Shown here: one piece after another, positions 1-7,057 of the stretch
Layout of the letters: every line of letters starts with the position of its first letter
How positions within the stretch are numbered: position 1 is the stretch's first letter
Origin: Bacteroidota bacterium
GTDB lineage: Bacteria > Bacteroidota > Bacteroidia > Chitinophagales > Saprospiraceae
NCBI GenBank assembly: GCA_016124585.1
Contig: WGNL01000037.1
Location: 1 to 62,761 of the forward strand
DNA length: 62,761 nt
Direction: 5' to 3'
The notes under the pieces: model-generated
The model's database searches: none
What the model saw: the letters and a program-made list of their open reading frames with translations, nothing else
What the model was told of the DNA's origin: nothing
Program-made: the position numbers and the translations under genes

Positions 1-84
1 CCCCCGGAATCGTTCGTCGGGCAGCTTGGCACCTAATATTTCTTGTGCCCAAAATCCTATCCCTGTTTTTGTTTCGCCTATCAT
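1..84 (-). CDS. Possible 5' fragment of a transposase (cut by window edge)
   Basis: On the minus strand an ATG at 84 opens a frame that stays open to the window edge (28 codons). It includes the segment WAQEILGAKLPDERF. A Trp-Ala-Gln stretch followed by an Asp-x-Arg element resembles the N-terminus of IS4/Tn5-type DDE transposases, but this is a short, from-memory resemblance. It lies at the outer edge of a repeat-rich accessory block, which suits a mobile-element gene. It could equally be a chance frame; the sequence to the left of the window would settle it. Confidence 0.3.
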   Translation of the reverse strand, partial: MIGETKTGIGFWAQEILGAKLPDERFRG

Positions 85-139
85 AGCGGTGTTTGTTCAC
101 CGAAAGATAGCAAGTCAAATTTTATGGGACATGATTAGG

Positions 140-186
140 TTGCAAACTTGCATGAGCATGTGTGGGGGAGACTTTGGGCAACTGGC
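140..186 (+). repeat. Accessory-region repeat R1, copy a
   Basis: About 45 bp, shared with 862-906 and 4853-4898 in the same orientation. All three contain a variant of GCATGTGTGTGGGAGACTTG followed by an AACTGG-like end. This copy is the most divergent. No coding function is evident. Confidence 0.6.
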
Positions 187-255
187 AGCCATAAACTGGT
201 CACACCAGATTAAATGCTGCTTTGTACATTTGACCTCACCTTAAATTCAAGCTCC

Positions 256-735
256 ATGAAAAAGAATCATTGTATGTTGGTATTAGTTCTTCAGTTCCTC
301 TTAGCTATAACTGCCTGTTCGCAAACCAAGCAACCCGACTGTAACGATGCTCAAGGCATCAAACAATTTTTGGAACAGAAGGGCTTTATAGGCGGTAACC
401 CCATAAAAGTTGTTGGTAAATACGTTTACCCCCAATCGGAATTTGTTATGGATTTTGCTGGTCTACTAATCGAAGAAAATGGATTAAATATCAATATGGC
501 TCAACCCATAGAATTAGACATGAAAGAAGTTGGGAATGGATTAAGAAGTGTAGGAATTGTAACAAAGAATGAAAATTTTTGTGACAACGACATAAGAAAA
601 ATAATTTTTAATGACTTTAATAAGTCCAATTATGACTTATCTATAAATATCCATATTTGGTATGACCCTGAAAGTGATAATTACATTCCTTTCATGCGTT
701 TTAATGAGGTGGATTATGAAAAAATGGGCAAATAG
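256..735 (+). CDS. Small hypothetical lipoprotein
   Basis: 159 aa when started at the ATG at 256. An upstream in-frame ATG at 214 would add 14 residues ahead of a clear signal peptide, so 256 is preferred. The N-terminus MKKNHCMLVLVLQFLLAITACSQ is a typical lipoprotein signal with a lipobox ending in ACS and Cys at about residue 21, so it should be lipid-anchored. The mature part is acidic and hydrophilic with two cysteines; I do not recognise a domain. It stands alone, flanked by repeats, in an AT-rich accessory block. The function is unknown. Confidence 0.7.
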   Translation: MKKNHCMLVLVLQFLLAITACSQTKQPDCNDAQGIKQFLEQKGFIGGNPIKVVGKYVYPQSEFVMDFAGLLIEENGLNINMAQPIELDMKEVGNGLRSVGIVTKNENFCDNDIRKIIFNDFNKSNYDLSINIHIWYDPESDNYIPFMRFNEVDYEKMGK

Positions 736-861
736 GAATTGCCGACTTAAGCAAGTTTAGCGCAGCGGCGCTTGTGACACTAACTTACTGTTTGCAACTT
801 GCAAGCGCAGTTCATTTGCGGAAGAAATCCTTGCTAAAACATTCATGGGAAGCCTTGCAAG

Positions 862-906
862 ATGCAAACTTGCAAGAGCACGTGTGTGGGAGACTTGCGC
901 AACTGG
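862..906 (+). repeat. Accessory-region repeat R1, copy b
   Basis: Second copy of the R1 repeat (TGCAAGAGCACGTGTGTGGG followed by AGACTTGCG), very close to the copy at 4853-4898. It is followed after about 15 bp by R2a. Confidence 0.7.
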
Positions 907-920
907 TAGTTGTGGTGGGT

Positions 921-1032
921 GCTTAACATCAGGTTACGGCGGCCAGAGGCCGCTAACTTAGCCCGTATGCGAGCACAGCTTGCAACGAGCAATGCTGTTT
1001 TTCAATTTAAAGGGCAGGTAGTGGGCCATCGG
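921..1032 (+). repeat. Accessory-region repeat R2, copy a (112 bp)
   Basis: Matches 5555-5666 over 112 bp without gaps by hand alignment. The core is TACGGCGGCCAGAGGCCGCT, which contains the inverted repeat GCGGCC/GGCCGC, followed by AGCACAGCTTGCAACGAGCA. Both copies have the same orientation and lie outside genes. Confidence 0.8.
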
Positions 1033-1122
1033 TTTTTTTTGGAAATTGAAAACCTTGGCAAATACAATCTGTGGATTGTTCTGCTGGCTTGCGGTGGCAG
1101 ATGCAAACTGGGCACAACGAAA

Positions 1123-1668
1123 TCAAAAACTTGGAACATAAATCCAGAAGTGCCCTAATAATACCAATCCAAAAATAATAAGAATGAAGATTGCCCATAA
1201 AGAATAGGGACTCTCAAAGGAAAATTTATTAATGATAGCTTTTATGACAACGTAACAAAAATATAAGTATAGTGGTATTGAAATGGGGAATAATAATAAA
1301 GAAAGGAAAAATAAAATTTCCAAAGATGAAAAGCCAACCGAATGCCAATTAGTAAATAAAACTGGCATCAACTTATGATTTTTTAAATAGGTATTACATT
1401 TTGCTTCATCATCAAATTCTACAACTTCTCCTGTCAATTCATTAGTAACAAAATATCGGCTATTGGAACAATGACCTATTATATGGCCTTTGTATGAAAA
1501 CCAATCACTAATACAATGAATAGAACCTTTTACTCCGATATAACCAGGCTCCTCTATCCGACTTCCATTTTTTGTCGTAAAACTCCACTCAGGGCCAAAG
1601 CAATTACCAATTTGCAAAAATGAAGTTGAAAGGAAAAAAATGCCTACGATTGATTTTGTGAATTTCAT
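1123..1668 (-). CDS. Hypothetical membrane protein
   Basis: 181 aa from the ATG at 1668; a TTG three codons upstream is less likely. The N-terminus MKFTKSIVGIFFLSTSFLQI looks like a signal peptide. A soluble segment with four cysteines follows (about residues 25-100), then two hydrophobic segments near the C-terminus (about 115-140 and 150-175), suggesting anchoring with an exported N-terminal domain. I do not recognise the family. It lies in the accessory block just downstream, in the minus-strand sense, of the duplicated recG tail. Low GC relative to the recG-derived DNA suggests separate acquisition. Confidence 0.6.
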   Translation of the reverse strand: MKFTKSIVGIFFLSTSFLQIGNCFGPEWSFTTKNGSRIEEPGYIGVKGSIHCISDWFSYKGHIIGHCSNSRYFVTNELTGEVVEFDDEAKCNTYLKNHKLMPVLFTNWHSVGFSSLEILFFLSLLLFPISIPLYLYFCYVVIKAIINKFSFESPYSLWAIFILIIFGLVLLGHFWIYVPSF

Positions 1669-1778
1669 GATATTCAATTTTTCAATCAGGCAGGATGGAA
1701 AATGGCTGTATTTGCCTTATTTATATCCTCAAAATTAATCAAAAAAACAGTTAAAACAAGTTTAGCGCAACGCCCCCT

Positions 1779-2028
1779 CAACTTATCCTCCCCAACTCCG
1801 CCCCTTCTTCCCTTCCCGTTCCATCTGCTCCCGCAGCCTAACATTCAGTGGGTGCTGCAATTCCGGGTCTTTTTCGAGGATGCGCAGCGCCAGTTCCCTG
1901 GCCGTGCGGAGTATCTCCCCGTCCCGCCCGAGGTCGGCGATGTGGAGGTTGAGCAGGCAGCTCTGTTGGGTGCCCTCGATATTGCCGGGGCCACGCAGTC
2001 GCAGGTCGGCCTCGGCGATTTCGAAGCC
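1779..2028 (-). pseudogene. Duplicated 3' end of recG (copy 1)
   Basis: This segment matches the last ~250 bp of the intact recG at 7059-7309. Over 1821-2028 I count about 16 mismatches and no gaps (roughly 92% identity). The encoded ~75 residues are almost identical to RecG's C-terminus until the last few codons, with one clear internal change (Gly to Cys in QQSGLL). Most differences are therefore synonymous, which suggests two recG alleles that diverged under selection rather than a recent tandem copy. Homology stops within a few bases of the recG stop codon on one side and at 2028 on the other. There is no helicase core, so it is non-functional as RecG. Confidence 0.9.
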
Positions 2029-2084
2029 CTTATATTTTAACCCTTTAGTTTTAGTGAAAGTAAGGGGAAATGGGCCTGTTTCTT

Positions 2085-2148
2085 TTTTCACACAACCTTC
2101 AACCCAAAGAATTTTCCATTGTGTCAAAGTTTTGATATTTGTCAAGCA
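2085..2148 (-). pseudogene. Decayed 3' end of a vapC-like PIN toxin gene
   Basis: The ~60 bp here align with the 3' end of vapC at 4906-4968 with one single-base gap. Shared blocks include TTTTTCACAC, CCTTCAA and TTTTCCATTG. The indel breaks the frame, and nothing upstream resembles the rest of a PIN domain. It lies 57 bp from the duplicated recG tail, an order repeated near 4782-4909. Confidence 0.65.
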
Positions 2149-2276
2149 GTAGTCTGAACTCATGTTATTTTAGGGAACCTAGTTTTTTTTACACCATTCA
2201 TTATTAATATTACCTTTTCTTTCAAGAATCTATATTACCGACAACAGCTATCTATCACTAAACAAATAACTTGATA

Positions 2277-4550
2277 ATGAAAAATGTTTACTTTTTCTAC
2301 GTTTTGGTTTTGACTTGCGTTACACAATTGCTAACTGCACAAAACTTCCCTTATCTTTATAGCCTCAAGTATTTTCAAGAACTTGAAAACTTTCCTGTTT
2401 TGAGCTGCTGCCCTCAGAGCGAACCACAAGATTCAGACTATGAAATAGTTTTTGAAGATAATTTTGAAGAGGGGTTCAAAGTGGAAAATTGGCATACGGA
2501 TCGCCCTGGGGGTGGTAGGTGTTACTGGGATGGCTCTTGGACACCTCTGTCGGATGCAGTATGGTTTGGAGAAGAGGGAGAAAATGTATTCGTAGAGGAC
2601 GGCCTTCTTAAGTTGGTGGCCGACCAACGGGTACCAGGCGAACAATGTAACAATAAGGTGGCCAACTATAGTGCTGGTCAGGTTTGGTCACAGCAGCATT
2701 TTCGATACGGAAAATTTGAATTTGGATTTAAAGTCCCAAAAGGTGCAGCGCTATATCCTTCTATTTGGATGCAAACCAACAATGGTGGTGGAAATGATGA
2801 AATTGACATCATGGAATCATTTGGCAAGAATAACGACTCCGATATCGTAGCGTATAGTAATGGCAGCTTAAATTCAGCGTCTGGTGCATACGAGGCATAT
2901 GGTCAAGCCTTAACTAACCGCAGTAAGGCCTCTTTGCTTCGATATGAAACATGGGCTGTTGCAGAACTGACCTGGACACCTTATGAGCTTTATATTAAGA
3001 TCAATGGCACCAAGACCATGCATGTTTATAAGTATTACTATCTCTGCGGGGAAACGCTCCATCCCATTACTTGCAGCACACCAAACCCCATCACCTCATG
3101 TGGGGAGGATATAAAGTTTGTCGAGAACATGTCATTCCCTGATGATGAAATGAAAATAAACATCTGGTTGAATTTCCAGCCTTATGCCGATTGGTCAGAT
3201 GTAGGAGCGCATATAGGTGATACAGGAACTGATTTGCCAGCCACATTTGAAATTAGTCATGTAGTGGTGAAACAAGTCCCTGCAAGTACATGGGGAGTTT
3301 GTGAGGATAACCTTTTTTGCACCTATTCCACTCCGGGACATTTGGGTGAGGCGCTGAATTTTTGTTCTTATGAGTATGAGGCAGAAGTGGATCCAACTGT
3401 CTTGAGCTTGTATCCATCAAACTCACCCAATTATACTTGGGACAATGCTACCCTGGAGACAAGTTCTAACCTGTATGCCCATATCAGCGAAGACGAATTG
3501 TTGATAGACCAACCATATCCCACTAGTGGTACTGAATGGTTCGAAATACACATCCCTGCCGATGCGGATGCTACTTGCATTGGCCAAAATAGAATTTTAA
3601 GAAAGGAGCTTGATATTAATACATGCCGCTTCCCGGATATATTGATTGATGGAAATGTGGCAATTTTCGACCCAACGGATAACAACATCCTATACTACGT
3701 TTCGAAAGGAACACATGAGATAGATGTTAAAGAGCTGCTCCCGGGAGAAATCGTCAATTATGAAATTCAAATACAGACCGCTAATGGCAGTCCGGAAATA
3801 ATTTCTATAAACGAACCCCTTATTCTTGATTTTAGCTCTACAAAACGTGTATTTTTTAGGACTACGTATGCAAGTGGTTGTTATCGAAAATTCAGTGTTT
3901 TTATTTCACCTATCTGCGAGGAGAGCCTATTTGAACTTCTGTTGGATGGGGAAAATATTACCCCAGAAGGCTTTTATAAGGCAAAATATTTCGCTCCATG
4001 TTTTGGCCAATATCCCGTTCAATTTAATAGCAATGGAACAAGTTATGAAATATTCAGCGTCAAAAAGGTGGATTTGTCCACAAATTCGTCCACATCGGTT
4101 AATGTAGTAAATAATGAATTCACAGTTCAGGCTGGTGTTTCGGAAACATTGTATGAAATAACCTTTAAAAGCACAGAAGCCGGTTGCTCAGCCATTAAAT
4201 TTAAATTAACCGTTGTAGGCCATTGCTGTTACCCTGACAACGTTTGTGACCACCCAAATGGATGCCCAGACCATACCATCTATCCAAACCCTACCAGCAA
4301 TATCGTCAATATTACAATGCCAGGCAGTGCTATGGATGACAACGGCACTACCTATCAGCCTCAAATAGCGCAGGTCAATGTGTTTGATTTATATAACATG
4401 AATGCCCCTATTCAATTAAACTTTGATGGTTTTCAATCAACGGCATATACCTTGGATGTTTCAACCTTGCAAAGCGATAATCTTTATATTTTGGAGGTCA
4501 AGGATCAGCTTGGAAAAACATGCCATGAAAATTTAATAATCACAGATTAG
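2277..4550 (+). CDS. Secreted GH16 endo-beta-glucanase-like protein with T9SS sorting domain
   Basis: 757 aa from the ATG at 2277; a TTG two codons earlier is not needed. A signal peptide (about residues 1-22, ending LLTAQ) is followed by a glycoside hydrolase family 16 domain (about 55-330). This carries the signature EIDIME at residues 175-180, where the first Glu is the expected nucleophile and the last Glu the acid/base. Such enzymes cut beta-1,3/1,4-glucans, agar or related polysaccharides; the substrate cannot be told from sequence alone. Several hundred residues of probable beta-sandwich follow. The C-terminus (from about CPDHTIYPNPTSN) looks like a T9SS type A sorting domain, so the protein should be secreted by the Gld/Por machinery encoded later in the window. 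It is flanked by direct repeats of recG/vapC tails, suggesting acquisition as a module. Confidence 0.88.
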   Translation: MKNVYFFYVLVLTCVTQLLTAQNFPYLYSLKYFQELENFPVLSCCPQSEPQDSDYEIVFEDNFEEGFKVENWHTDRPGGGRCYWDGSWTPLSDAVWFGEEGENVFVEDGLLKLVADQRVPGEQCNNKVANYSAGQVWSQQHFRYGKFEFGFKVPKGAALYPSIWMQTNNGGGNDEIDIMESFGKNNDSDIVAYSNGSLNSASGAYEAYGQALTNRSKASLLRYETWAVAELTWTPYELYIKINGTKTMHVYKYYYLCGETLHPITCSTPNPITSCGEDIKFVENMSFPDDEMKINIWLNFQPYADWSDVGAHIGDTGTDLPATFEISHVVVKQVPASTWGVCEDNLFCTYSTPGHLGEALNFCSYEYEAEVDPTVLSLYPSNSPNYTWDNATLETSSNLYAHISEDELLIDQPYPTSGTEWFEIHIPADADATCIGQNRILRKELDINTCRFPDILIDGNVAIFDPTDNNILYYVSKGTHEIDVKELLPGEIVNYEIQIQTANGSPEIISINEPLILDFSSTKRVFFRTTYASGCYRKFSVFISPICEESLFELLLDGENITPEGFYKAKYFAPCFGQYPVQFNSNGTSYEIFSVKKVDLSTNSSTSVNVVNNEFTVQAGVSETLYEITFKSTEAGCSAIKFKLTVVGHCCYPDNVCDHPNGCPDHTIYPNPTSNIVNITMPGSAMDDNGTTYQPQIAQVNVFDLYNMNAPIQLNFDGFQSTAYTLDVSTLQSDNLYILEVKDQLGKTCHENLIITD

Positions 4551-4593
4551 CAATGTGTACTTTGATTTTCTTACTTGTGTACATGTCGCCTCT

Positions 4594-4676
4594 CCCGTTT
4601 TCAAACGGGGCGAAAAACTTTTAGGGAAGGCGGGGTCCAAAATTTATGTAGCAAATTTTGTGGCCCGCCTTCCCTT
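4594..4676. other. Two strong hairpins downstream of the GH16 gene
   Basis: 4594-4609 is CCCGTTT-TC-AAACGGG. 4623-4675 is a longer imperfect inverted repeat with outer arms AGGGAAGGCGGG (4623-4634) and CCCGCCTTCCCT (4664-4675) and inner AAATTT arms. Together they could terminate the GH16 transcript, though a clean T-tract is missing. They could also be a small non-autonomous element. Confidence 0.55.
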
Positions 4677-4781
4677 TATCTGTTCCCGATGGCAGCGTAG
4701 CCGAATCCGCTCTACACAGAAATATGTAGAAATGATTTTTCTGACTACGATAGAAAAGGTTAAATATTACTCCCAATTCTA

Positions 4782-4831
4782 ACTTATTCTCCTCCGGTTC
4801 CTACCCTTCTTCCCTTCCCCTTCCGTTTGCT
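4782..4831 (-). pseudogene. Third, degraded copy of the recG 3' terminus
   Basis: About 50 bp, beginning AACTTATTCTCCTCC on the plus strand, resemble the final codons and stop of recG at 7059-7108 and of the copy at 1779-1830. Shared elements are ACTTAT, CTTCTTCCCTTCCC and the C/T-rich run encoding a Lys/Arg/Gly-rich C-terminus. It is shorter and more diverged than copy 1, and is followed by repeat R1c and then vapC. Confidence 0.65.
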
Positions 4832-4852
4832 TAGTTCTTGCAAGTTTGCAAG

Positions 4853-4898
4853 TTGCAAATTTGCAAGAGCATGTGTGTGGGAGACTTGCGACAATTGG
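4853..4898 (+). repeat. Accessory-region repeat R1, copy c
   Basis: Third R1 copy, preceded by short tandem TTGCAAG-type repeats (4836-4866). It lies between the recG tail remnant and the vapC stop codon. Confidence 0.65.
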
Positions 4899-4908
4899 GT
4901 TTCGTTTT

Positions 4909-5298
4909 TCACACCACCTTCAATCCCAAGTATTTTTCCATTGCATCAAAATCACGGTCATTGTGCAGGAGTGGCAAGTCATTTTCGATGCAAAAAGTAC
5001 CAATAATCACGTCCACCGTTTTCCTGACGGTAATGCCTTTCTTTCTTAAAATTCGGTAATTTTCAGCACTTTTCAGTGCTATGGCCTTTCCACATAAATC
5101 GAAGCAAGGCAACGATAGTAGGTAGTTCTTTGCTTTCTCAAAGCCTTTGTCATCCTTAAAACCACGCAGCACTTCTGAAAGGATTATATCGCCAATGCCA
5201 ATACGGTCCGTTGCCAACTTGCGGTCGAGCAGGTCGGTTTCTTGGGATATGACGCCATTGAAGTAGTCAATCCAAACGGTGGAATCAACGATGGTCAT
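4909..5298 (-). CDS. vapC: VapC-type PIN-domain ribonuclease toxin
   Basis: 129 aa, a typical VapC length. The PIN motif order is visible: MTIVDSTVWIDYF (first Asp at residue 5), a central Glu in LSEVLRG, and the C-terminal acidic pair in DVIIGTFC and LHNDRDFD. These conserved acidic residues bind Mg2+ and cut RNA in known VapC toxins. The start overlaps the stop of the upstream vapB by 4 nt (ATGA), the usual coupled arrangement. VapB-VapC complexes normally repress their own promoter; no clear operator was identified. A decayed copy of this gene's 3' end sits at 2085-2148. Confidence 0.9.
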   Translation of the reverse strand: MTIVDSTVWIDYFNGVISQETDLLDRKLATDRIGIGDIILSEVLRGFKDDKGFEKAKNYLLSLPCFDLCGKAIALKSAENYRILRKKGITVRKTVDVIIGTFCIENDLPLLHNDRDFDAMEKYLGLKVV

Positions 5299-5492
5299 GC
5301 GTCGGCCCGCATTTGGTCTAGGTCACCTTCCCATTTCACCTTGCCCCGCAGGCTGCGGATGCCCTCTTGGTTCACCATTTGAATCAAGAGTTCCAATGCT
5401 TTTTCGACCACTTCCTTTTTAGTTTTCAAGCCGCTCAGGTTCATGGCGGTCTGAATGAGTTGGTCGTTGATGACGATGCTGGTAGTCCTCAT
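5295..5492 (-). CDS. vapB: VapB-type antitoxin
   Basis: 65 aa. The N-terminal segment MRTTSIVINDQLIQTAMNL plus the helical KTKKEVVEKALELLI fits a ribbon-helix-helix DNA-binding antitoxin. The C-terminal tail with LRGKVKWEGDLDQMR is the type that binds VapC. It overlaps vapC by 4 nt, so the two are translationally coupled. It should neutralise VapC and repress the operon. Confidence 0.88.
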   Translation of the reverse strand: MRTTSIVINDQLIQTAMNLSGLKTKKEVVEKALELLIQMVNQEGIRSLRGKVKWEGDLDQMRADA

Positions 5493-5554
5493 TTCGGAAA
5501 AGTTTAGGTTACGAAGGTCGTTGTTTTTTGGGAAATTGGAAAATTGAGGTGTAT

Positions 5555-5666
5555 GCTTTACATTAGTTTACGGCGGCCAGAGGCCGCTACCTTAGCCCGT
5601 ATGCAAGCACAGCTTGCAACGAGCAACGCCGTTTTTCAATTTAAGGGATAGGTGGTGGGCCAGCGG
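5555..5666 (+). repeat. Accessory-region repeat R2, copy b (112 bp)
   Basis: Partner of 921-1032, same orientation, ungapped by hand alignment. It lies just upstream of vapB and downstream, in the minus sense, of the XRE gene. Both copies include the palindrome-bearing GCGGCCAGAGGCCGC. Confidence 0.8.
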
Positions 5667-5768
5667 GGCGCCTGCGTTTTGAGCAGTGCCGCTTGGTCGG
5701 CTTCGGAAAGCTGGGTGCCGAGGTTGCTGATTTCTTTTATTGTTGGGTTGGGTTGCATGGCTTGTATT

Positions 5769-6068
5769 TCAATTTCTTTCACTCAGGAAGAATTCTTCGA
5801 CCATAGCTTGAATGGCTGGATTTACCAACTCAAATGCCTTCCTTTTTTCTGGAAAAACATCTTTAGAGTCTAAAGCTAAAAATGAAAGAAGTGGGAAAGG
5901 AATACCCAAAGCATCACTAATCTTTTCAAGTGATTTAAGGGTAGGTGATTTTTTACCGCCCTCAAGCAAACTAATATAAGTCATTGATAAACCAGCTGCT
6001 TTTGCAAGGTCTGCTTGAGACATTCCTTTCTTTTCCCTTAATTCACGTATCTTGTTGATTACACTCAT
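5769..6068 (-). CDS. XRE-family helix-turn-helix regulator (third gene of cassette)
   Basis: 99 aa. An HTH domain covers about residues 6-60: IRELREKKGMSQADLAKAAG, then LSMTYISLLEGGKKSPTLKSL, with the classic Q-x-x-LA and S-x-x-S/E-x-x-K positions. The remaining ~35 residues are helical and of unknown role. It starts 15 bp after the 73-aa gene at 6084-6305 and is likely co-transcribed with it and with 6262-6990. Its probable target is the perfect inverted repeat at 6991-7020 just before the first gene, giving autoregulation; that link is inference. An antitoxin-like or immunity-control role is possible. Confidence 0.85.
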   Translation of the reverse strand: MSVINKIRELREKKGMSQADLAKAAGLSMTYISLLEGGKKSPTLKSLEKISDALGIPFPLLSFLALDSKDVFPEKRKAFELVNPAIQAMVEEFFLSERN

Positions 6069-6083
6069 TGCGTTTTTTTCGAT

Positions 6084-6305
6084 TCACGAAGAATTTTTGA
6101 AGAAAATATCATAAAGCAATTGTCCAAAGGGAGCAAGTTTTACAAGTATATCGAAATGCTTGTTAATTCTGGCTGCTTGCTCAAGTAAATCAAGCTCCTC
6201 TATTGCTTTATCTACCCGAAGTACATCTTCTTCGGTAAGATTAAACAGTTGGGGATTACTTTTAAGCTGCGATAGGATATATTTTAGGTTTGAAAGATTT
6301 TCCAT
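6084..6305 (-). CDS. Uncharacterised 73-aa protein (second gene of cassette)
   Basis: A small, mostly helical protein (MENLSNLKYILSQLKSNPQL...) with leucine-rich helices, no cysteines and no membrane segment. Its start lies 44 nt inside the end of the upstream 242-aa gene, so translation is probably coupled, and the XRE gene follows after 15 bp. I do not recognise the family. Size and position suit a small partner of the upstream protein, but no function is supported by sequence. Confidence 0.65.
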   Translation of the reverse strand: MENLSNLKYILSQLKSNPQLFNLTEEDVLRVDKAIEELDLLEQAARINKHFDILVKLAPFGQLLYDIFFKNSS

Positions 6306-6990
6306 TTTTAATGAAAGGTTTGCGGCTGGTGTCAGCCATTTTTACAGAATTTGTTGAAGATTGAACAAATTCTGAACCTTTCCTTAAAGTGGTTACTATG
6401 TCGAAATATTCGTAGTATTTACTAAGGTCGTAAGTAATTGAATATTGATAGGAGTGTGAATGGAATAGTTTAATGTATAATCGCCTTACAGCCCTATATT
6501 GTTGGGTTATCTTCTTTTTTAGTTCAGCTATGAATAACTCATCGTACATCAAGGTATTCCAGATAGCTTCATAAAAATTCAAGTTTTTTAAAGCAGCCCC
6601 AGAATAATCTCTACATGGCGATTTGAGATAACAGATCATCTTACAATCATGCCGCATTCTAGGGACTTGAGCACATAAGTCAAATCCAAAGGATTCAGCA
6701 TCTGGAAATGATAGAGGTATATCGTTGAATTTGAATGCAAAATCATTTTCAAAATGAATGCTTTCATCTATCGTGAATATCGACCTAGATTTCTTGGTAG
6801 CATTAATTATTGAAGTTTGCATACCAAAATAATCACTTGCAGCCCACCCAATTAGCTCTTTTCCATCATCATAGGTTGATTCTGCAAATTTCCGAATCGC
6901 AAAATCAATAAATTCCCTTTTATGAAGCAATACATTTTTTAGCTTCTTAAAACGAATTTTTTCAGGTATTTCATAACGAATAGAAGGCAT
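6262..6990 (-). CDS. Uncharacterised 242-aa protein (first gene of cassette)
   Basis: A soluble-looking protein with no signal peptide. It has an N-terminal basic region (EKIRFKKLKNVLLHKREF), a middle with WAASDYFGMQ and a cysteine-containing stretch (FDLCAQVPRMRHDCKMICYL), then a Tyr-rich helical region (RAVRRLYIKLFHSHSYQYSI). I see no Walker, HNH or PIN motif and do not recognise a family. The start ATG at 6990 directly abuts the palindrome at 6991-7020, so regulator binding would cover the start region. It overlaps the next gene by 44 nt, forming a compact cassette between vapBC and recG. Confidence 0.75.
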   Translation of the reverse strand: MPSIRYEIPEKIRFKKLKNVLLHKREFIDFAIRKFAESTYDDGKELIGWAASDYFGMQTSIINATKKSRSIFTIDESIHFENDFAFKFNDIPLSFPDAESFGFDLCAQVPRMRHDCKMICYLKSPCRDYSGAALKNLNFYEAIWNTLMYDELFIAELKKKITQQYRAVRRLYIKLFHSHSYQYSITYDLSKYYEYFDIVTTLRKGSEFVQSSTNSVKMADTSRKPFIKNGKSFKPKIYPIAA

Positions 6991-7020
6991 AGTTCATAAT
7001 TTTGTGAAAAATTATGAACT
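6991..7020. promoter_or_regulatory. Perfect 13-bp inverted repeat, probable operator
   Basis: AGTTCATAATTTT (6991-7003), spacer GTGA, AAAATTATGAACT (7008-7020). It ends immediately next to the start codon of the 242-aa gene. The arms are perfect. It has no adjoining T-tract typical of a terminator, and it sits at a gene start. The XRE protein of the same cassette is the natural candidate binder. Confidence 0.7.
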
Positions 7021-7057
7021 ATAGTTAATATTTCCAAATTTTTTAAAATTATTTTTT

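Larger units (their letters stand above)
736..1122. other. Repeat-rich gap without a gene
   Basis: No supportable gene. It contains repeats R1b and R2a and an AAGCAAGTTTAGCGCA element near 749 that recurs as AACAAGTTTAGCGCA near 1756. Short open frames here lie inside repeats and look like chance. Confidence 0.6.

Noticed and set aside
910-1158. 82-codon plus-strand frame
   Set aside because: It is mostly repeat R2 and has no protein-like features.
1702-2152. Plus-strand frames across the recG tail copy
   Set aside because: They are antisense to the recG-derived segment and mirror frames found opposite the true recG.
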